64,000 nt of DNA from Phialocephala subalpina (taxonomy: Eukaryota; Ascomycota; Leotiomycetes; Helotiales; Mollisiaceae): NCBI GenBank assembly GCA_900073065.1, contig FJOG01000007.1, positions 1,175,997 through 1,239,996 of the forward strand. The letters run 5' to 3'. Made by a program: the position numbers and the translations under genes. Below, in pieces: positions 44,519 to 55,151 of this stretch (its first letter is position 1; the number at the start of each line of letters is the position of its first letter). The notes under the pieces are model-generated. The model did not search any database. It was not told where the DNA came from and saw only the letters and a list, made by a program, of their open reading frames with translations.

Positions 44519-46424
44519 TCACCTTCCAGCGCCTTTTCTGAGCTTCCACCATAATGCCAATCCACCAGCCATAATCGGTAGTCCCATCAGACCCAGCAAG
44601 CTCGTTACCAACAGCTTTCCTTGCCTCTCACTCCTCTTGACTACTTCGCTGTACCTCTCGTTACCGAAACTCACACGACTATACTTCGTCGTCCAACCCA
44701 GTCCAGGAATCCAAACACTTAGCTTCTCCTCTAACCACTTTCTGGCTTTGTAGATGGGATCTACAACACTAGAACACATCTCAACATAATTCTGCAAAGC
44801 AAGATCATTGATAGCATGTGCGTCCTCTTTCCGGAAAGCCGTGTACTCCTCCAGAGCTTTAGCTCTAGCCTCGACATCATTCGGCTCACCAGAACTAGGT
44901 AAACGATGCTTATCGAGGATAGAGAACAAGACTCGAACATCTTCCAATCCGGCATTCATGCCTTGGCCATAGAAAGGAACCATGGCATGAGCAGCGTCGC
45001 CCACGATGACAGCTGAGTCGGTGAAGTGATATGGTGCGCATTTGATGCTGATTAAAGGTAGGTGAGGATTAGTTGTGAATGAGGAGATCAAGTCGCGAGG
45101 GAGGATCAAGGAGGTGACACCTGGGAAGTTTGTGTCGAAGAATATTGGAAGGGTAGAGGGGTCGGATTCTAGGGTGCTGAAGTGTGAGGATGGGAGGAAA
45201 AGGGTGCATGTGAAAGAGCCGTCCTGTGAATTGTGTCAGTCACGAGATCAAGCGATTTCAAAGGGAGGGGAAGTGTTACTAAGCTTGGGATAGCGATGAA
45301 CATGAATTCTTTGCCAGGCCAGATGTGCAGGTGGTGAGGTGAGATAGCAAATTTTGACTTCTCATCTTCTCCTGCTTTGACTTCTCGGGCAGTGATCTGA
45401 AACTCACACCATAGCGTATCGACGTACTCCTGCTGGTAATCCATTCGGGCATACTTCATCATGTGGTATCGTGTTGACGAATGTGCTCCGTCAGCGCCAA
45501 TCAGGAGATCAAAGTCGACTTCTATTTCTTGGTTCCGGCCTCGAGGGGAGGCTTTACCTTGGCTAACTTCGAACCATGCTTTGTGCTTTCGAAAATCGGC
45601 GCCGGTGAGCTTGTGGTTGAAGAAGAACTTGACGTTGGGTAGGGACTCTAGCTCGTCCAGCAAGATCTTGTTGAGTCCGCCTCGGTCCGCTGCGAATAGA
45701 GTCTGTCGCAAAGTATAAGCTTGACTCATGAAAGTGTGATACTGAGACATACTCGTCCGTGGATGTCATAGTCTTGGCCTTGCTCGTAGAGGGTGCCAGA
45801 TGGATTTTTGCCGTGGATCATGCGACCTCGCATAGGAATCGTCTCACTGATAATTTTATCTAAAATCTCGGGTCGTCCAGACTGTTTCATGGCATTGATA
45901 CCTCGCTCCGATAAAGCTAGGTTTATGGACTTGGTGAAGTTCAGCGGAGTGGTGCTTGGATCACGTAGGTCTGAAGCATGAGATCAGCTTCATAATAAAT
46001 TGAAGGATTGTTTGCAATTAATTCAAATCACGTCGAAGAATATTTCATAGCCAATGCTGTTCGTGGGTGTTAAAAAAGAAGAAGCTATGACTCACTTGGG
46101 GCCAAGCAGAGAGCAATTGGCCCTCAACTCGGACAAGCGGCAATAGCCTTGACAAGGGAGCGCTTTAACAGATACACTCAAGTAGATAGACACAATTGAA
46201 AGTTACTGTAAATTGAAGGAAAAATTGCTTGCAGAAATCAAACAGAATAACTTGACGATAGCAAGAAGTCAACGCATTTTTTGAAGAGCAAATGGCAAGA
46301 TAATGCAAAACAACGTACCACTTCGCAACTCGTAGACCTCTACATCGTGACCTCTCTGAGCTGCGTATAGAGCTGCAAGAGCCCCAACAGGACCAGCGCC
46401 CACAACGACAGTCTTCTGGCCCAT
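44519..46424 (-). CDS. BNA4: Kynurenine 3-monooxygenase
   Basis: Four exons: 46319-46424, 45753-45970, 45280-45702 and 44519-45223, giving 483 residues. The first exon encodes [20 protein letters not shown], the FAD GxGxxG motif, and ends YELRS. Exon 2 has [20 protein letters not shown] and [12 protein letters not shown], diagnostic of KMO. The DG motif region [16 protein letters not shown] and the GD motif [25 protein letters not shown] follow. The C-terminus has a hydrophobic segment ([20 protein letters not shown]) consistent with anchorage in the outer mitochondrial membrane. The enzyme hydroxylates L-kynurenine with NADPH and O2 in the route from tryptophan to NAD+. The first intron is 348 bp, much longer than the others (50-56 bp). 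Divergent from MAP1. Confidence 0.95.
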
Positions 46425-46745
46425 TGTTTCTGTTCTCAAGGTGGATGGAGAAATTTAGAAAACATTTTCGAAGCTCGGAAAGAAAAGCAATCGATGACAG
46501 TTACAAATCCATGTCAGGCGTCTGCTACGCACGGGCCGTTTCGAAAGCTAAATCCACCCCGCTTAGATTGATAAAAGGCAACCTCCATCAACGCCTTTTC
46601 ATTGACAACTTTTCTGGCGCGGCTGACAAAATTCTACACTGAAGTCTTTGCCCCGCCGTATTCCACGAGGCTTGATATTCGTTACTTTCTGCACAACTTG
46701 CTAGACATCAAGGTATCTTCGAGCAGACAAAAATCAGTCGCAAAC
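46425..46745. promoter_or_regulatory. Divergent promoter region, KMO / MAP1
   Basis: About 320 bp separate the two ATGs, so this is probably a bidirectional promoter. No specific site is claimed. Confidence 0.4.
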
Positions 46746-48163
46746 ATGAACGGCGAATCAGCAGCAAAGCGGAAATGTATGGGCGCGGACTGCGAGAACG
46801 ATGCGGGCACTCTCCAATGCCCCACGTGCCTCAAACTGGGCATGAAGGACAGCTACTTCTGCTCGCAGGACTGCTTCAAGAGGAATTGGGTACGTCCTGG
46901 CTTCTGCCAATGTTCTGCAAAGCTCTACTTCCCGTCATATTATTCCGCGCCGCATGTCCATGAACGTGAACTGACATTTCCCCAGTCTACACATAAAGCC
47001 CTCCACAAGTCTAAGGGTAATTTTCTCAGTAATTTCTTAACTCCAAAAGTTGTCTCTGAACCCGATCCAGCCACCGGTGTATACAATCCCTTCCCGACAT
47101 ACCCATATACCGGCTCCCTTCGACCAGTCTACCCTCTTTCCGAACGACGAGAGGTTCCGAAGCATATAAAACTTCCTGATTACGCCATAGATGGGATACC
47201 ACACAGCGAAATGACCTTCGGCGGCAGGAATAAGATTGATATTTTGGACAAGAAGGGTCAAGAGGGTATGAGAAAAGTGTGCAGACTTGGAAGAGAAGTA
47301 CTGGATATTGCTGCTGCGGCTATAAAACCAGGGGTTACAACGGACTACATCGACGAGGTTGTCCACAAGGCTTGTATGGAACGGGATGTAGGTTTGGGTT
47401 CCTTCTATTGTAAGATGTGCTAACATTTGCAGTCATACCCTTCGCCATTAAATTATCACAACTTCCCAAAATCCGTTTGCACATCACCAAACGAGGTCAT
47501 CTGCCACGGCATTCCTGACCAGCGCGTGCTTCTAGACGGCGACATCGTGAACATCGATGTTACATTATATCACGGCGGATACCATGGCGACTTGAATGAA
47601 ACATACTATGTTGGCGACAAGGCAAAGGCAGACCCAGACTCCGTACGAGTGGTTGAAGCTGCGCGAAACTCCTTGAACGAGGCTATCAAGCTTGTGAAGC
47701 CTGGCGCTCTGTTCCGAGAATATGGCAATGTTATTGAAAAGTATGCCAAGTCGCAAGGATGCAGTGTTATCAAGACATATTGTGGGCATGGGATCAACAG
47801 CTTGTTTCATTGCTCGCCAAACATCCCGCATTATGCCAAGAACAAGGCTGTGGGAGCTGCGAAGGAGGGCATGTGCTTTACAATCGAGCCTATGATTGCG
47901 TTAGGAACACATAGGGACAAGACGTGGCCTGATGACTGGACCAGTGTCACGCAGGATGGGAAGAGGACAGCACAGTTTGGTATGTTGCCTAGAGATATGT
48001 AGATAACACATATACTAATGCTTCTACAGAGCACACGCTTCTGGTTACTGCTGATGGGGTAGAGGTATTGACGGCAAGATTACCGGATTCTCCAGGAGGA
48101 CCGATTCCAATGCCAGTGGTGGAGGCGAACGGCGAGAAGAAGCCCGAGACGAATGGGGCTTGA
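46746..48163 (+). CDS. MAP1: Methionine aminopeptidase 1
   Basis: Four exons: 46746-46889, 46986-47387, 47433-47979 and 48030-48163, giving 408 residues. The N-terminus has the two-zinc ribosome-binding finger [18 protein letters not shown] followed by ...[17 protein letters not shown]. The catalytic domain shows [98 protein letters not shown] and AQFEHTLLVT, containing the five metal ligands (two Asp, His, two Glu). It removes initiator Met from nascent proteins co-translationally. A 33-nt in-frame stretch with intron-like ends (47017-47049) lies between the finger and the catalytic domain; I left it as coding. Confidence 0.95.
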
Positions 48164-48921
48164 GAGCCATGAGACATGTCGATCATGGGCATGATGAAAT
48201 GTATAATTACAAATCGCATGGTATGGCAAACAGAAATATGCTCGTTGAGCAGGTACGGTGTCTTCCAGTCGCCACCTGGTTTTCCAGCTTCTCCAGATGT
48301 CCCTTCGCTTGGTGACAGTTCGGAGACCAGGTATCCCAGAATTGTCAGGTAAAGTGCAGTGACTTTCCACGAGTCAACGTAGTGAAGCGACACGACTTCA
48401 AGTTCGAAGGATATAAGCGAAAGGCCCAAAAGTGTTGGAGCAACCAAAAGTTGCAATTGTCTGTTCCGAATGAAGTCCCTCTCGAAGCTCCTGAGTTAGG
48501 ATGAATCTTGATATTCCGACCCCTGACATGTGACAAAATCGCGCTAGAGACGCTATTGGCTGGTTCCCACAAGCTTCCTCGATTCCAACAAGCCAGCTCC
48601 ACCACGCAGCCTCACATTTCGTCACTTCGTCCGACCTCTGAAGACCACCAGCTTCACCAGAGCTTCAAAAGTCTTCGTGCCACCTCTCTCCCAACCCTCA
48701 TTGCGACCGAGCCTTTGTCTCTCCAGCTTCTATTATTCTTCGACCAACATCGGCGCGCAAGCTTCTCCGCACCTTAACTCCACCGACGAAAATCCCTTCC
48801 CGGAGCTCCTGAGAAGGCCACGACTCGAGAAACAAGCTACACTACGAAAGCGCAGTGAAGGAGAGATCCATAAGAACACTATTGTCCAAAGCGCAAAACT
48901 GCGCATTTTCATACAGTCGAC
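48164..48921. other. Intergenic, 0.76 kb, upstream of ERV14
   Basis: No supported gene. It contains a pyrimidine-rich segment (48690-48760) that probably belongs to the promoter or 5' UTR of the cornichon gene. Confidence 0.35.
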
Positions 48922-49782
48922 ATGATGTCCGGGGAAGCATGGCTGTACCTTTTGGCGGTACTGATTAATGCCGTCAATCTGTTCTTACAGGTCTTCTTCA
49001 CTATTATGTACAGCGATTTGGAATGGTTCGTCTCTTCCTTTCTACTTCCCTGCTTCCACGAGACACTGCCGAAATCGAGTCAAGATGAGGCCTCGGTCTG
49101 CGATAAGGGTGGTTTGCATGGCGTGGCTATTCGAAGAGAAGCACGAAAGCTAACACATATTAATTCATAGTGACTACATTAACCCTATCGATCTCTGCAA
49201 CCGTCTCAACACATACATCATCCCCGAAGCCGCCGTTCATGGCTTCTTGACCTTCCTCTTTCTTATCAATGGGTACTGGCTCGCACTGGTACTCAACCTC
49301 CCGCTCCTCGCCTTCAACGTCAAGAAGTACGTCCATCCACACCGTGCTCGAGCTCCATTCCTGAGATTTTGGGAATCCGCCGAATGCCACGTCATAATCT
49401 GCCTGGCGGAGCCTTACTGACAGCGAATATAGAATTGTGGACAACGCACATTTACTTGACGCCACAGAGATCTTCAGAAAACTCAATGTCCATAAGAAGG
49501 TGAGACTTCGAGTCCAGGAGCTCTATGAGCTAGTTACACCGAGAGTGGGGGCTAATTCAGTTGTACACAGGAATCATTCATCAAACTTGGTTTCCACTTG
49601 ATTATGTTCTTCTTCTACCTATACTCCATGATTGGTGCGATCCCTAATCCCTAATTTCTTTCGTTTGCTGCTGCAATACTGGCTGGTCCTTTGAACTGCT
49701 TCACGCAGCAGTATTGTCATTGTCTAAAGAGTACATTTCCTAACTTTTTATAGTGGCTCTCATCCGTGATGAGTCGCATTGA
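48922..49782 (+). CDS. ERV14: ER cargo receptor of the cornichon family
   Basis: Five small exons: 48922-49025, 49171-49326, 49433-49499, 49571-49634 and 49754-49782, giving 139 residues, the usual Erv14 length. Reads [20 protein letters not shown], then [20 protein letters not shown] (family signature at the first splice), a second hydrophobic stretch ([20 protein letters not shown]), [34 protein letters not shown] and VALIRDESH. Three membrane segments are expected. The protein loads transmembrane cargo into COPII vesicles at ER exit sites. The dense intron structure in so short a gene is notable. Splice phases all agree. Confidence 0.93.
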
Positions 49783-50506
49783 ATTTCCTCCAACATCGAC
49801 GACAAGTATAGGATGGAAGCATAATGTGGGTAGATAACGATTTTTGGCGTGGCTGGAAGAGGTGGCTGGGACGAGAAGTTGTGGTTGAAAGGGGAGCGAG
49901 GTGTACACAGACGGCAAGGCAGGATAATACGTATTTGTGGGAAATTTCGCAACGAACTAGACATGAGGTTTCGGCGGCTTAGGAGTCCTGTGCTTCAATT
50001 GAGGATCGGTGCTGAGTGGCATGGGCATTTCCATACGGTGCTTCGTTATGAGGTCAAGCGTGGATAGATACCTGGGCATGCTGGCGATAGCATGCTTACA
50101 ATAATGATTCATCTTCAAAAGCTCACATTCTGGGACTGCTTGACCCTCTATGCAACGCACAGGCTGGAAGATTGGAAGCTGCCTAGCCATAGGGCAGTGT
50201 CTCCCACGATAAAAGAGGCGCCAAAGTACCAGAAAACCAAGAATAGTAACTCTGACCTGAAACCAAGACCGGACATACCAACCGATAAGGCAAGCACAAT
50301 AGACTGCTGAATTCCCATCAGATACAGCCCGAAGTCCAGTTCCAAGCTCGTGCTCGACCAGTAGGTGAAGATCATTTTCATTTTACCTTGAAGCGGCCGC
50401 TAGCGCCAAAATCCAAATCTGAAGTTCAGAAAGTCACAGCACGTTTGATGAATTAACTCCAGGTTAAGGTCTCACCAATTACAAGTCCACAGCTGCTACA
50501 TCCACC
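49783..50506. other. Intergenic, 0.72 kb, ERV14 to PRP17
   Basis: Holds the 3' region of ERV14 and upstream region of the splicing-factor gene. One small minus-strand frame is listed separately; otherwise nothing was seen. Confidence 0.3.
50148..50381 (-). CDS. Small hypothetical two-TM protein
   Basis: 77 codons from ATG 50381. Two hydrophobic stretches are visible, FGLYLMGIQQSIVLALSVGM and LLFLVFWYFGASFIVGDTAL, with a short polar link (GLGFRSE). A GTTGGTATG...TTTCAG arrangement inside it could also be an intron, so the extent is uncertain. It would be divergent from the PRP17 gene. No family is recognised. Confidence 0.28.
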   Translation of the reverse strand: MKMIFTYWSSTSLELDFGLYLMGIQQSIVLALSVGMSGLGFRSELLFLVFWYFGASFIVGDTALWLGSFQSSSLCVA

Positions 50507-52084
50507 ATGGCAGACTTCGGTGCCTACCCGCCAAACATGGCGCCCCAAAACGCCCTCATTGTCCGACAAGCAGCAGGCCCAGACCACGCCGTCGTACCAT
50601 ACACAGCAGAAGATCTCTCCCGCCCCGCGCAAGGCCCAGCAAATCCATTCAAAGACGAAGTGAACTCACTGAAACGGAAGAATGTCCTCACAGGCTACGC
50701 AGAAGAGACATACTTGAGCGAGCAAACCTTCCGGACCAATCACAGAGCTTTAGAGCGAGGTCGAGAGTACCAAGGCGGCAAAGCAGAGAAGGAGATTTCG
50801 GCGAGGATACGAGCGAAGAGGCAGAAGAAGGGCGATGCTACGGTTGCGGAGGGAGAGAATGCGTATATTGGTCCGTGGGCGAAGTATAAGGCTGTGGAGT
50901 ATGAGGATAGAGAAGATGATGGGGAGGAGTTAGCGAGTGATGAGGAATATGAAGAGGTCGAAGAGGAAGAAGATGTTATTGAGAGTGGTGCGATTGTGCC
51001 AGCAATGCCACAGGCGCTTGCGAAGAGGAAAGAGGCCGAGGAGCTAGGTGCAGAGACGAGCGTTTTCGAGGGGAGTGAACAATACGACTATCAGGGACGG
51101 ACGTATATGCATGTCCCTCAGGATCTGGATATCGATTTGAGGAAGGAGCCAGGAACCGCGAAGAACTATGTGCCGAAGAAGATGGTGCATATTTGGAAGA
51201 GCCATACGAAGCCTGTTATTGGACTGCGATTCTTTCCTGGTTCCGGGCATCTGCTGCTTTCTGGCAGTGCGGATACGACAGTCAAGATTTGGGATGTCTA
51301 TCATCAGAAGGAGCTGCTACGGACATATTCTGGCCACAACAAGGCATTGTCGGATGTTACGTTCAATCCGTCAGGCACACAGTTCCTGTCAGCATCATAC
51401 GACCGCATGATGAAGCTCTGGGATACAGAAACGGGTCAATGTATAAATCGCTTCACGACAGGCAAAACACCTCACGTCGTTCGCTTCAACCCTGACCCCG
51501 AACACTCGAACGAATTCCTGGCTGGTATGTCAGACAAGAAAATCATCCAATTCGATATCCGAACTCGAGAAATTGTTCAAGAATACGACCACCATCTCGC
51601 AGCCATAAACACCATCACTTTCGTCGACGACAACCGCCGCTTCATGACCACCTCCGACGACAAATCGTTACGAGCATGGGACTACAATATCCCAGTACCC
51701 ATCAAGTACATCGCAGAACCACACATGTACCCAATGACACGAGCCTCTGCCCACCCATCTGGAAAATACGTCGCATACCAATCCTCAGACAACAATATCT
51801 TCGTCTATGGCGCAACAGACAAGTTCCGACAGAACAGGAAGAAGGTTTTCAAGGGACATAATAATGCTGGATATGCGATCGATGTTGCATGCAGTCCGGA
51901 TGGACAGTTCGTGGCGAGTGGAGATAGTGGTGGATATGTGTGCTTCTGGGATTGGAAGACATGCAAGATGTGGCATAAGATGCAGGCTAGTGATGGAGCG
52001 GTCACTTGTGTGGATTGGCATCCGCAAGAGACAAGTAAGGTTGTTACGGCGGGCTTAGATGGTGCGATCAAGTATTGGGACTGA
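50507..52084 (+). CDS. PRP17: Pre-mRNA-splicing factor Prp17/Cdc40
   Basis: Intronless, 525 residues, ATG in a TCCACCATGG context. The N-terminus shows NPFKDEVNSLKRKNVLTGYA and YLSEQTFRTNHRALERG, both typical of Prp17. An acidic central part (around residues 140-170) precedes HVPQDLDIDLRKEPG and PKKMVHIWKSHTKPVIGLRF, then seven WD repeats including LLLSGSADTTVKIWDVYHQK, FLSASYDRMMKLWDTETGQC, FMTTSDDKSLRAWDYN and FVASGDSGGYVCFWDWKTCK. Prp17 acts in the second catalytic step of splicing within the spliceosome and in cell-cycle progression through splicing of specific introns. Assignment is firm. Confidence 0.95.
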   Translation: MADFGAYPPNMAPQNALIVRQAAGPDHAVVPYTAEDLSRPAQGPANPFKDEVNSLKRKNVLTGYAEETYLSEQTFRTNHRALERGREYQGGKAEKEISARIRAKRQKKGDATVAEGENAYIGPWAKYKAVEYEDREDDGEELASDEEYEEVEEEEDVIESGAIVPAMPQALAKRKEAEELGAETSVFEGSEQYDYQGRTYMHVPQDLDIDLRKEPGTAKNYVPKKMVHIWKSHTKPVIGLRFFPGSGHLLLSGSADTTVKIWDVYHQKELLRTYSGHNKALSDVTFNPSGTQFLSASYDRMMKLWDTETGQCINRFTTGKTPHVVRFNPDPEHSNEFLAGMSDKKIIQFDIRTREIVQEYDHHLAAINTITFVDDNRRFMTTSDDKSLRAWDYNIPVPIKYIAEPHMYPMTRASAHPSGKYVAYQSSDNNIFVYGATDKFRQNRKKVFKGHNNAGYAIDVACSPDGQFVASGDSGGYVCFWDWKTCKMWHKMQASDGAVTCVDWHPQETSKVVTAGLDGAIKYWD

Positions 52085-52605
52085 GTCGGAAAAGAGTGAT
52101 GCATACATGACTGGAGTTTGGGGTTTGGGGAGAAGGAACGAGGCTTCAGATGAAGAGCCTCCACTTATTGTAGGAATACCAGCTCGACACATGTCCAGCA
52201 GGCTTGAGCTGCGAGATGAATTCGACCATCACTTGATATCCAAACATGACGCTTCATTTCTTCGGAGTCTTTTAGTAGTTGCCCCAAAACCCGCGACTCG
52301 TGATATCTTCCAAAGCAACAAAAGTCTTGCGACATTCTTAAATGTCCCAAACTCCCAAGTGGGACAACCTCATCCAATCCTCAATTCTTCATGTTCCAGC
52401 CCCTCAAGTCCTGATTCGGCGCTATCCGCCAGCTGAAAGTCCTACCTCAGCACAGCCACAACTAAGGTTAGCCAAATATCTGACTTCAGCGTCTGACCTT
52501 CTTTCACGCGTTTGAAATTTCTGCAGTCTTCTTCGACGTCACCTTCAATTCGACGATCAATTGTTGTCAAATGCGAACCCCTCATTTTCGCCATGGGCAA
52601 CGCCG
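52085..52605. other. Intergenic, 0.52 kb
   Basis: 3' region of PRP17 and upstream region of the tail-anchored protein gene. Nothing specific was seen. Confidence 0.3.
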
Positions 52606-53343
52606 ATGACGAGAACGAACATTGAGCCAGAATGGTGGGGATGGACGCTCCCCGAAACGAAGAGGGTGCTGCTTTCATTTGATCATTTGGCGCAACTGAT
52701 TGCACCCGAAGATACGATTCGAGTCCCGGGTGGAAATTTCAAGGCCCCAGGCGAGGTTAGAGGGCGGGTGAGGACGTTGCAGATGATTGTGCGGGGGGCA
52801 GTGTTTGAGAAGAGGGGTGGGTATGATCGAGAGGTTATTAAAGCTCATCTTCAGAGAATGAAGCAGCCATTGGAAAGTTTTCTGGGAAGGGAAGTAGCTA
52901 CTGATTTGTTGGGAAGAACCGGGACAAGTTTGGATGGTAAAGAAGCAATCAGACGACAGGGAGCGTCAGCACAAGTAGAATTAAAGAGGAGAAGAGATGC
53001 GTTGAGCATAGAGAAGAGGGAAAGATTCCTTGTCTTGGTGAACGAGCTTGAAGAAAGGGTTGAGGTGGACTTGAGGGCTGTTGAGGATGTGGTGTGGCCG
53101 CGAAGAGTGTTGGTTTCCTGCTTTGAGTTGAGTCGGTGTATTTGCTGATGCAGTGATAGAATTCAGTTTGGTTCGAGGCCGAGCGAAGCTAAGAATGTTT
53201 CGAGGTTGGAGCTGGTTTGGGAGTGGCTGTTGGAGTTAGGTGAGGAGTTGTTGGAGTATGCTTCGCCATGGTGGATGTGCATTGTTATTGGAGTTCTGAT
53301 ATTATTGGCATTGTTGGCGATGGTTTGTGTAGGGCGAGGTTAG
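52606..53343 (+). CDS. Uncharacterised tail-anchored protein
   Basis: Proposed exons 52606-53093 and 53154-53343 (60-bp intron, GTGGCC...GCAG, CTGAT near the 3' end), giving 225 residues. The N-terminal block EPEWWGWTLPETKRVLLSFD and HLAQLIAPEDTIRVPGGNFK look conserved in style; the middle is charged and helical (ELKRRRDALSIEKRERFLVL and ELEERVEVDL). After the splice, SRLELVWEWLLELGEELLEY leads to one C-terminal hydrophobic segment, CIVIGVLILLALLAMVCVG, three residues from the end. One terminal TM with a cytosolic helical body suggests a tail-anchored membrane protein. It resembles SNARE-like architecture, but I see no SNARE zero-layer and do not assign it. The donor is non-consensus, so the splice is tentative. 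Confidence 0.6.
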
Positions 53344-53490
53344 TGCCCGAAATTGAAGATGTCACTGCCTCCAGAACTGACATGTAAGCTTCGGGTTCTT
53401 CTTGCGCTTTCCAATTTGCTTGGTTACTGGTGTACATCTTAAATAAACTGCATTATGCTCTACACTTTTCATGCGCTGTTCGTACGCTGA

Positions 53491-55151
53491 TTATGCAATA
53501 CCAGTAGAATTATCCTCTCTTGCCGTTCTGTTATCGTCATCCCTTACTTTCTTCAATACCATAGGTGTGGCAACAAATACGGCTAATGCCAACAATGTCC
53601 AGTTAATAGTTAGCTCCATAGTAGGCGAAATCCTCGAGATGTTCAAGCGATATGCTAGGGCTCCTCCTGCTGCCTGCACTCCTTTGTAGAAGCCTCCTAG
53701 ATGCATTCTCCGTTTGTCATTGTGGCACAGTGCCTTCAAAAGCCTGCATGATATATCAGCTATTCTTCCTTCGTCATTGGGATGCTCATAGCATTGGAGA
53801 GCGTACCAGTACAATACTGTTGTATAAGCTGCTGCCAGCAATCCGAATGCTGCATACAAGAACGCCCCAGGTACATAATGGACATGATCTGTGTAATCTA
53901 TCTTACCCAGGCTCTCAGTTATGGGCGTGATCTGCTCTTGCCAGACGAGAGCAGAGGTCCAGACACCACAAGTGAGGAGAAACAGACCGAGAAGGGCTAT
54001 CGGCGCGCGAATCGATTTGGTGAACATTTGAATATCCAAGATGTATCCCGTGAGTAACGCCCCCACAACCTCCGCAGCCCAATAGTAAATATTGTTCAAT
54101 GATCGTGTTCGAATGCTGAAATGCTTCAGGTTGAAGGTGTTGAATTGGTATGGGTAGAAGAAATTGCTGGCGAAGAACATTGGAAACAAGAAGACGATGT
54201 GCCATTCAATCTTAATGCAGTCGATGAGGTCGATTGAGATTTCCTTCCAAGTAGGTGATTCGGGAGCTTCCACTTGAGTGTTGTCTGCTTTCTCAACCTT
54301 GTTGGGACTGCAGATCATCGTCGCGAGAAGAGAGCCAAAGACCGACATGGTCAATATTGCATAGAACGATGCATCGTCTACCTCGCCGCCCGATGAACCT
54401 CGATTGCGGAGAAATGCGACCTATTTTCGGCAAATTAGGATCGAGTCAGACGTCTTCTCCGAGTGCTTGGGCTTACAAGACTCCCAATACATGCTCCTGA
54501 GTTATAGATCAGAGTCCACCACCCTATCGCCTTCCCTTCGTTGCCCCTCGATGGATACGCATTGATCACAAACGCCTGAGCTGTCCAGAACCATGACGAC
54601 AAGAATCCCAGCGCTACACCAGCCAAAATTATGAATGCACGACTCTCGGCATGTTTGTACACAAGCAGACTAGCAGTGTAGAGAGCATACCCAAGGTCTC
54701 CGAATATGAAGGAGAACTTGAGCCCGAGTTTGGCAACAGTCATACCTCCCAAGAAGCCTCCGATAATGGACGTTGTGTAGACGGCAATGTTTGCTTCGTT
54801 TGCTGGTCCAGCATCGACGAGTCCTGCTCCACCGATGCCGTTCAAAGCATTCCACATACCAGGCCCAAGGAAAGACAAGATTGCAACGAGACCGATTTGG
54901 GTGAATGCAGAGTGGCGTTTGAGGGAAAGTTTGCTTTGAATGAGGGCAGCAGGTTGAGGTATACTGACAGCGGAGGGAGGATTTTCTGCACCATCATCAT
55001 CGTGAGATATGGGGCTACTTTCCTGTGGTGATGACTGTGCTGTTCGAGGAGGGCTGCCGACCACGGTCGACTGAATGGTACCGTCACAGGATTTGGCCTT
55101 TTCGAGTTGTTCAAACTGTGGCAGCTCATGCTCCTCTTTGGTTGCAGCCAT
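53491..55151 (-). CDS. UNC-93-like MFS membrane protein
   Basis: Two exons, 54477-55151 and 53491-54420, giving 534 residues. About 85 polar residues precede FTQIGLVAILSFLGPGMWNA and LNGIGGAG, the start typical of fungal UNC-93-like (formerly DUF895) proteins; TSIIGGFLGGMTVAKLGLKF and FIFGDLGYALYTASLLVYKH follow, then WFWTAQAFVINAYPSRGNEG and KAIGWWTLIYNSGACIGSL up to the splice. The second exon contains FLFPMFFASNFFYPYQFNTF, YYWAAEVVGALLTGYILDI and later helices. Twelve membrane segments are expected. The founding C. elegans protein regulates a K+ channel; fungal members are uncharacterised. The neighbours give no hint of function. Confidence 0.86.
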
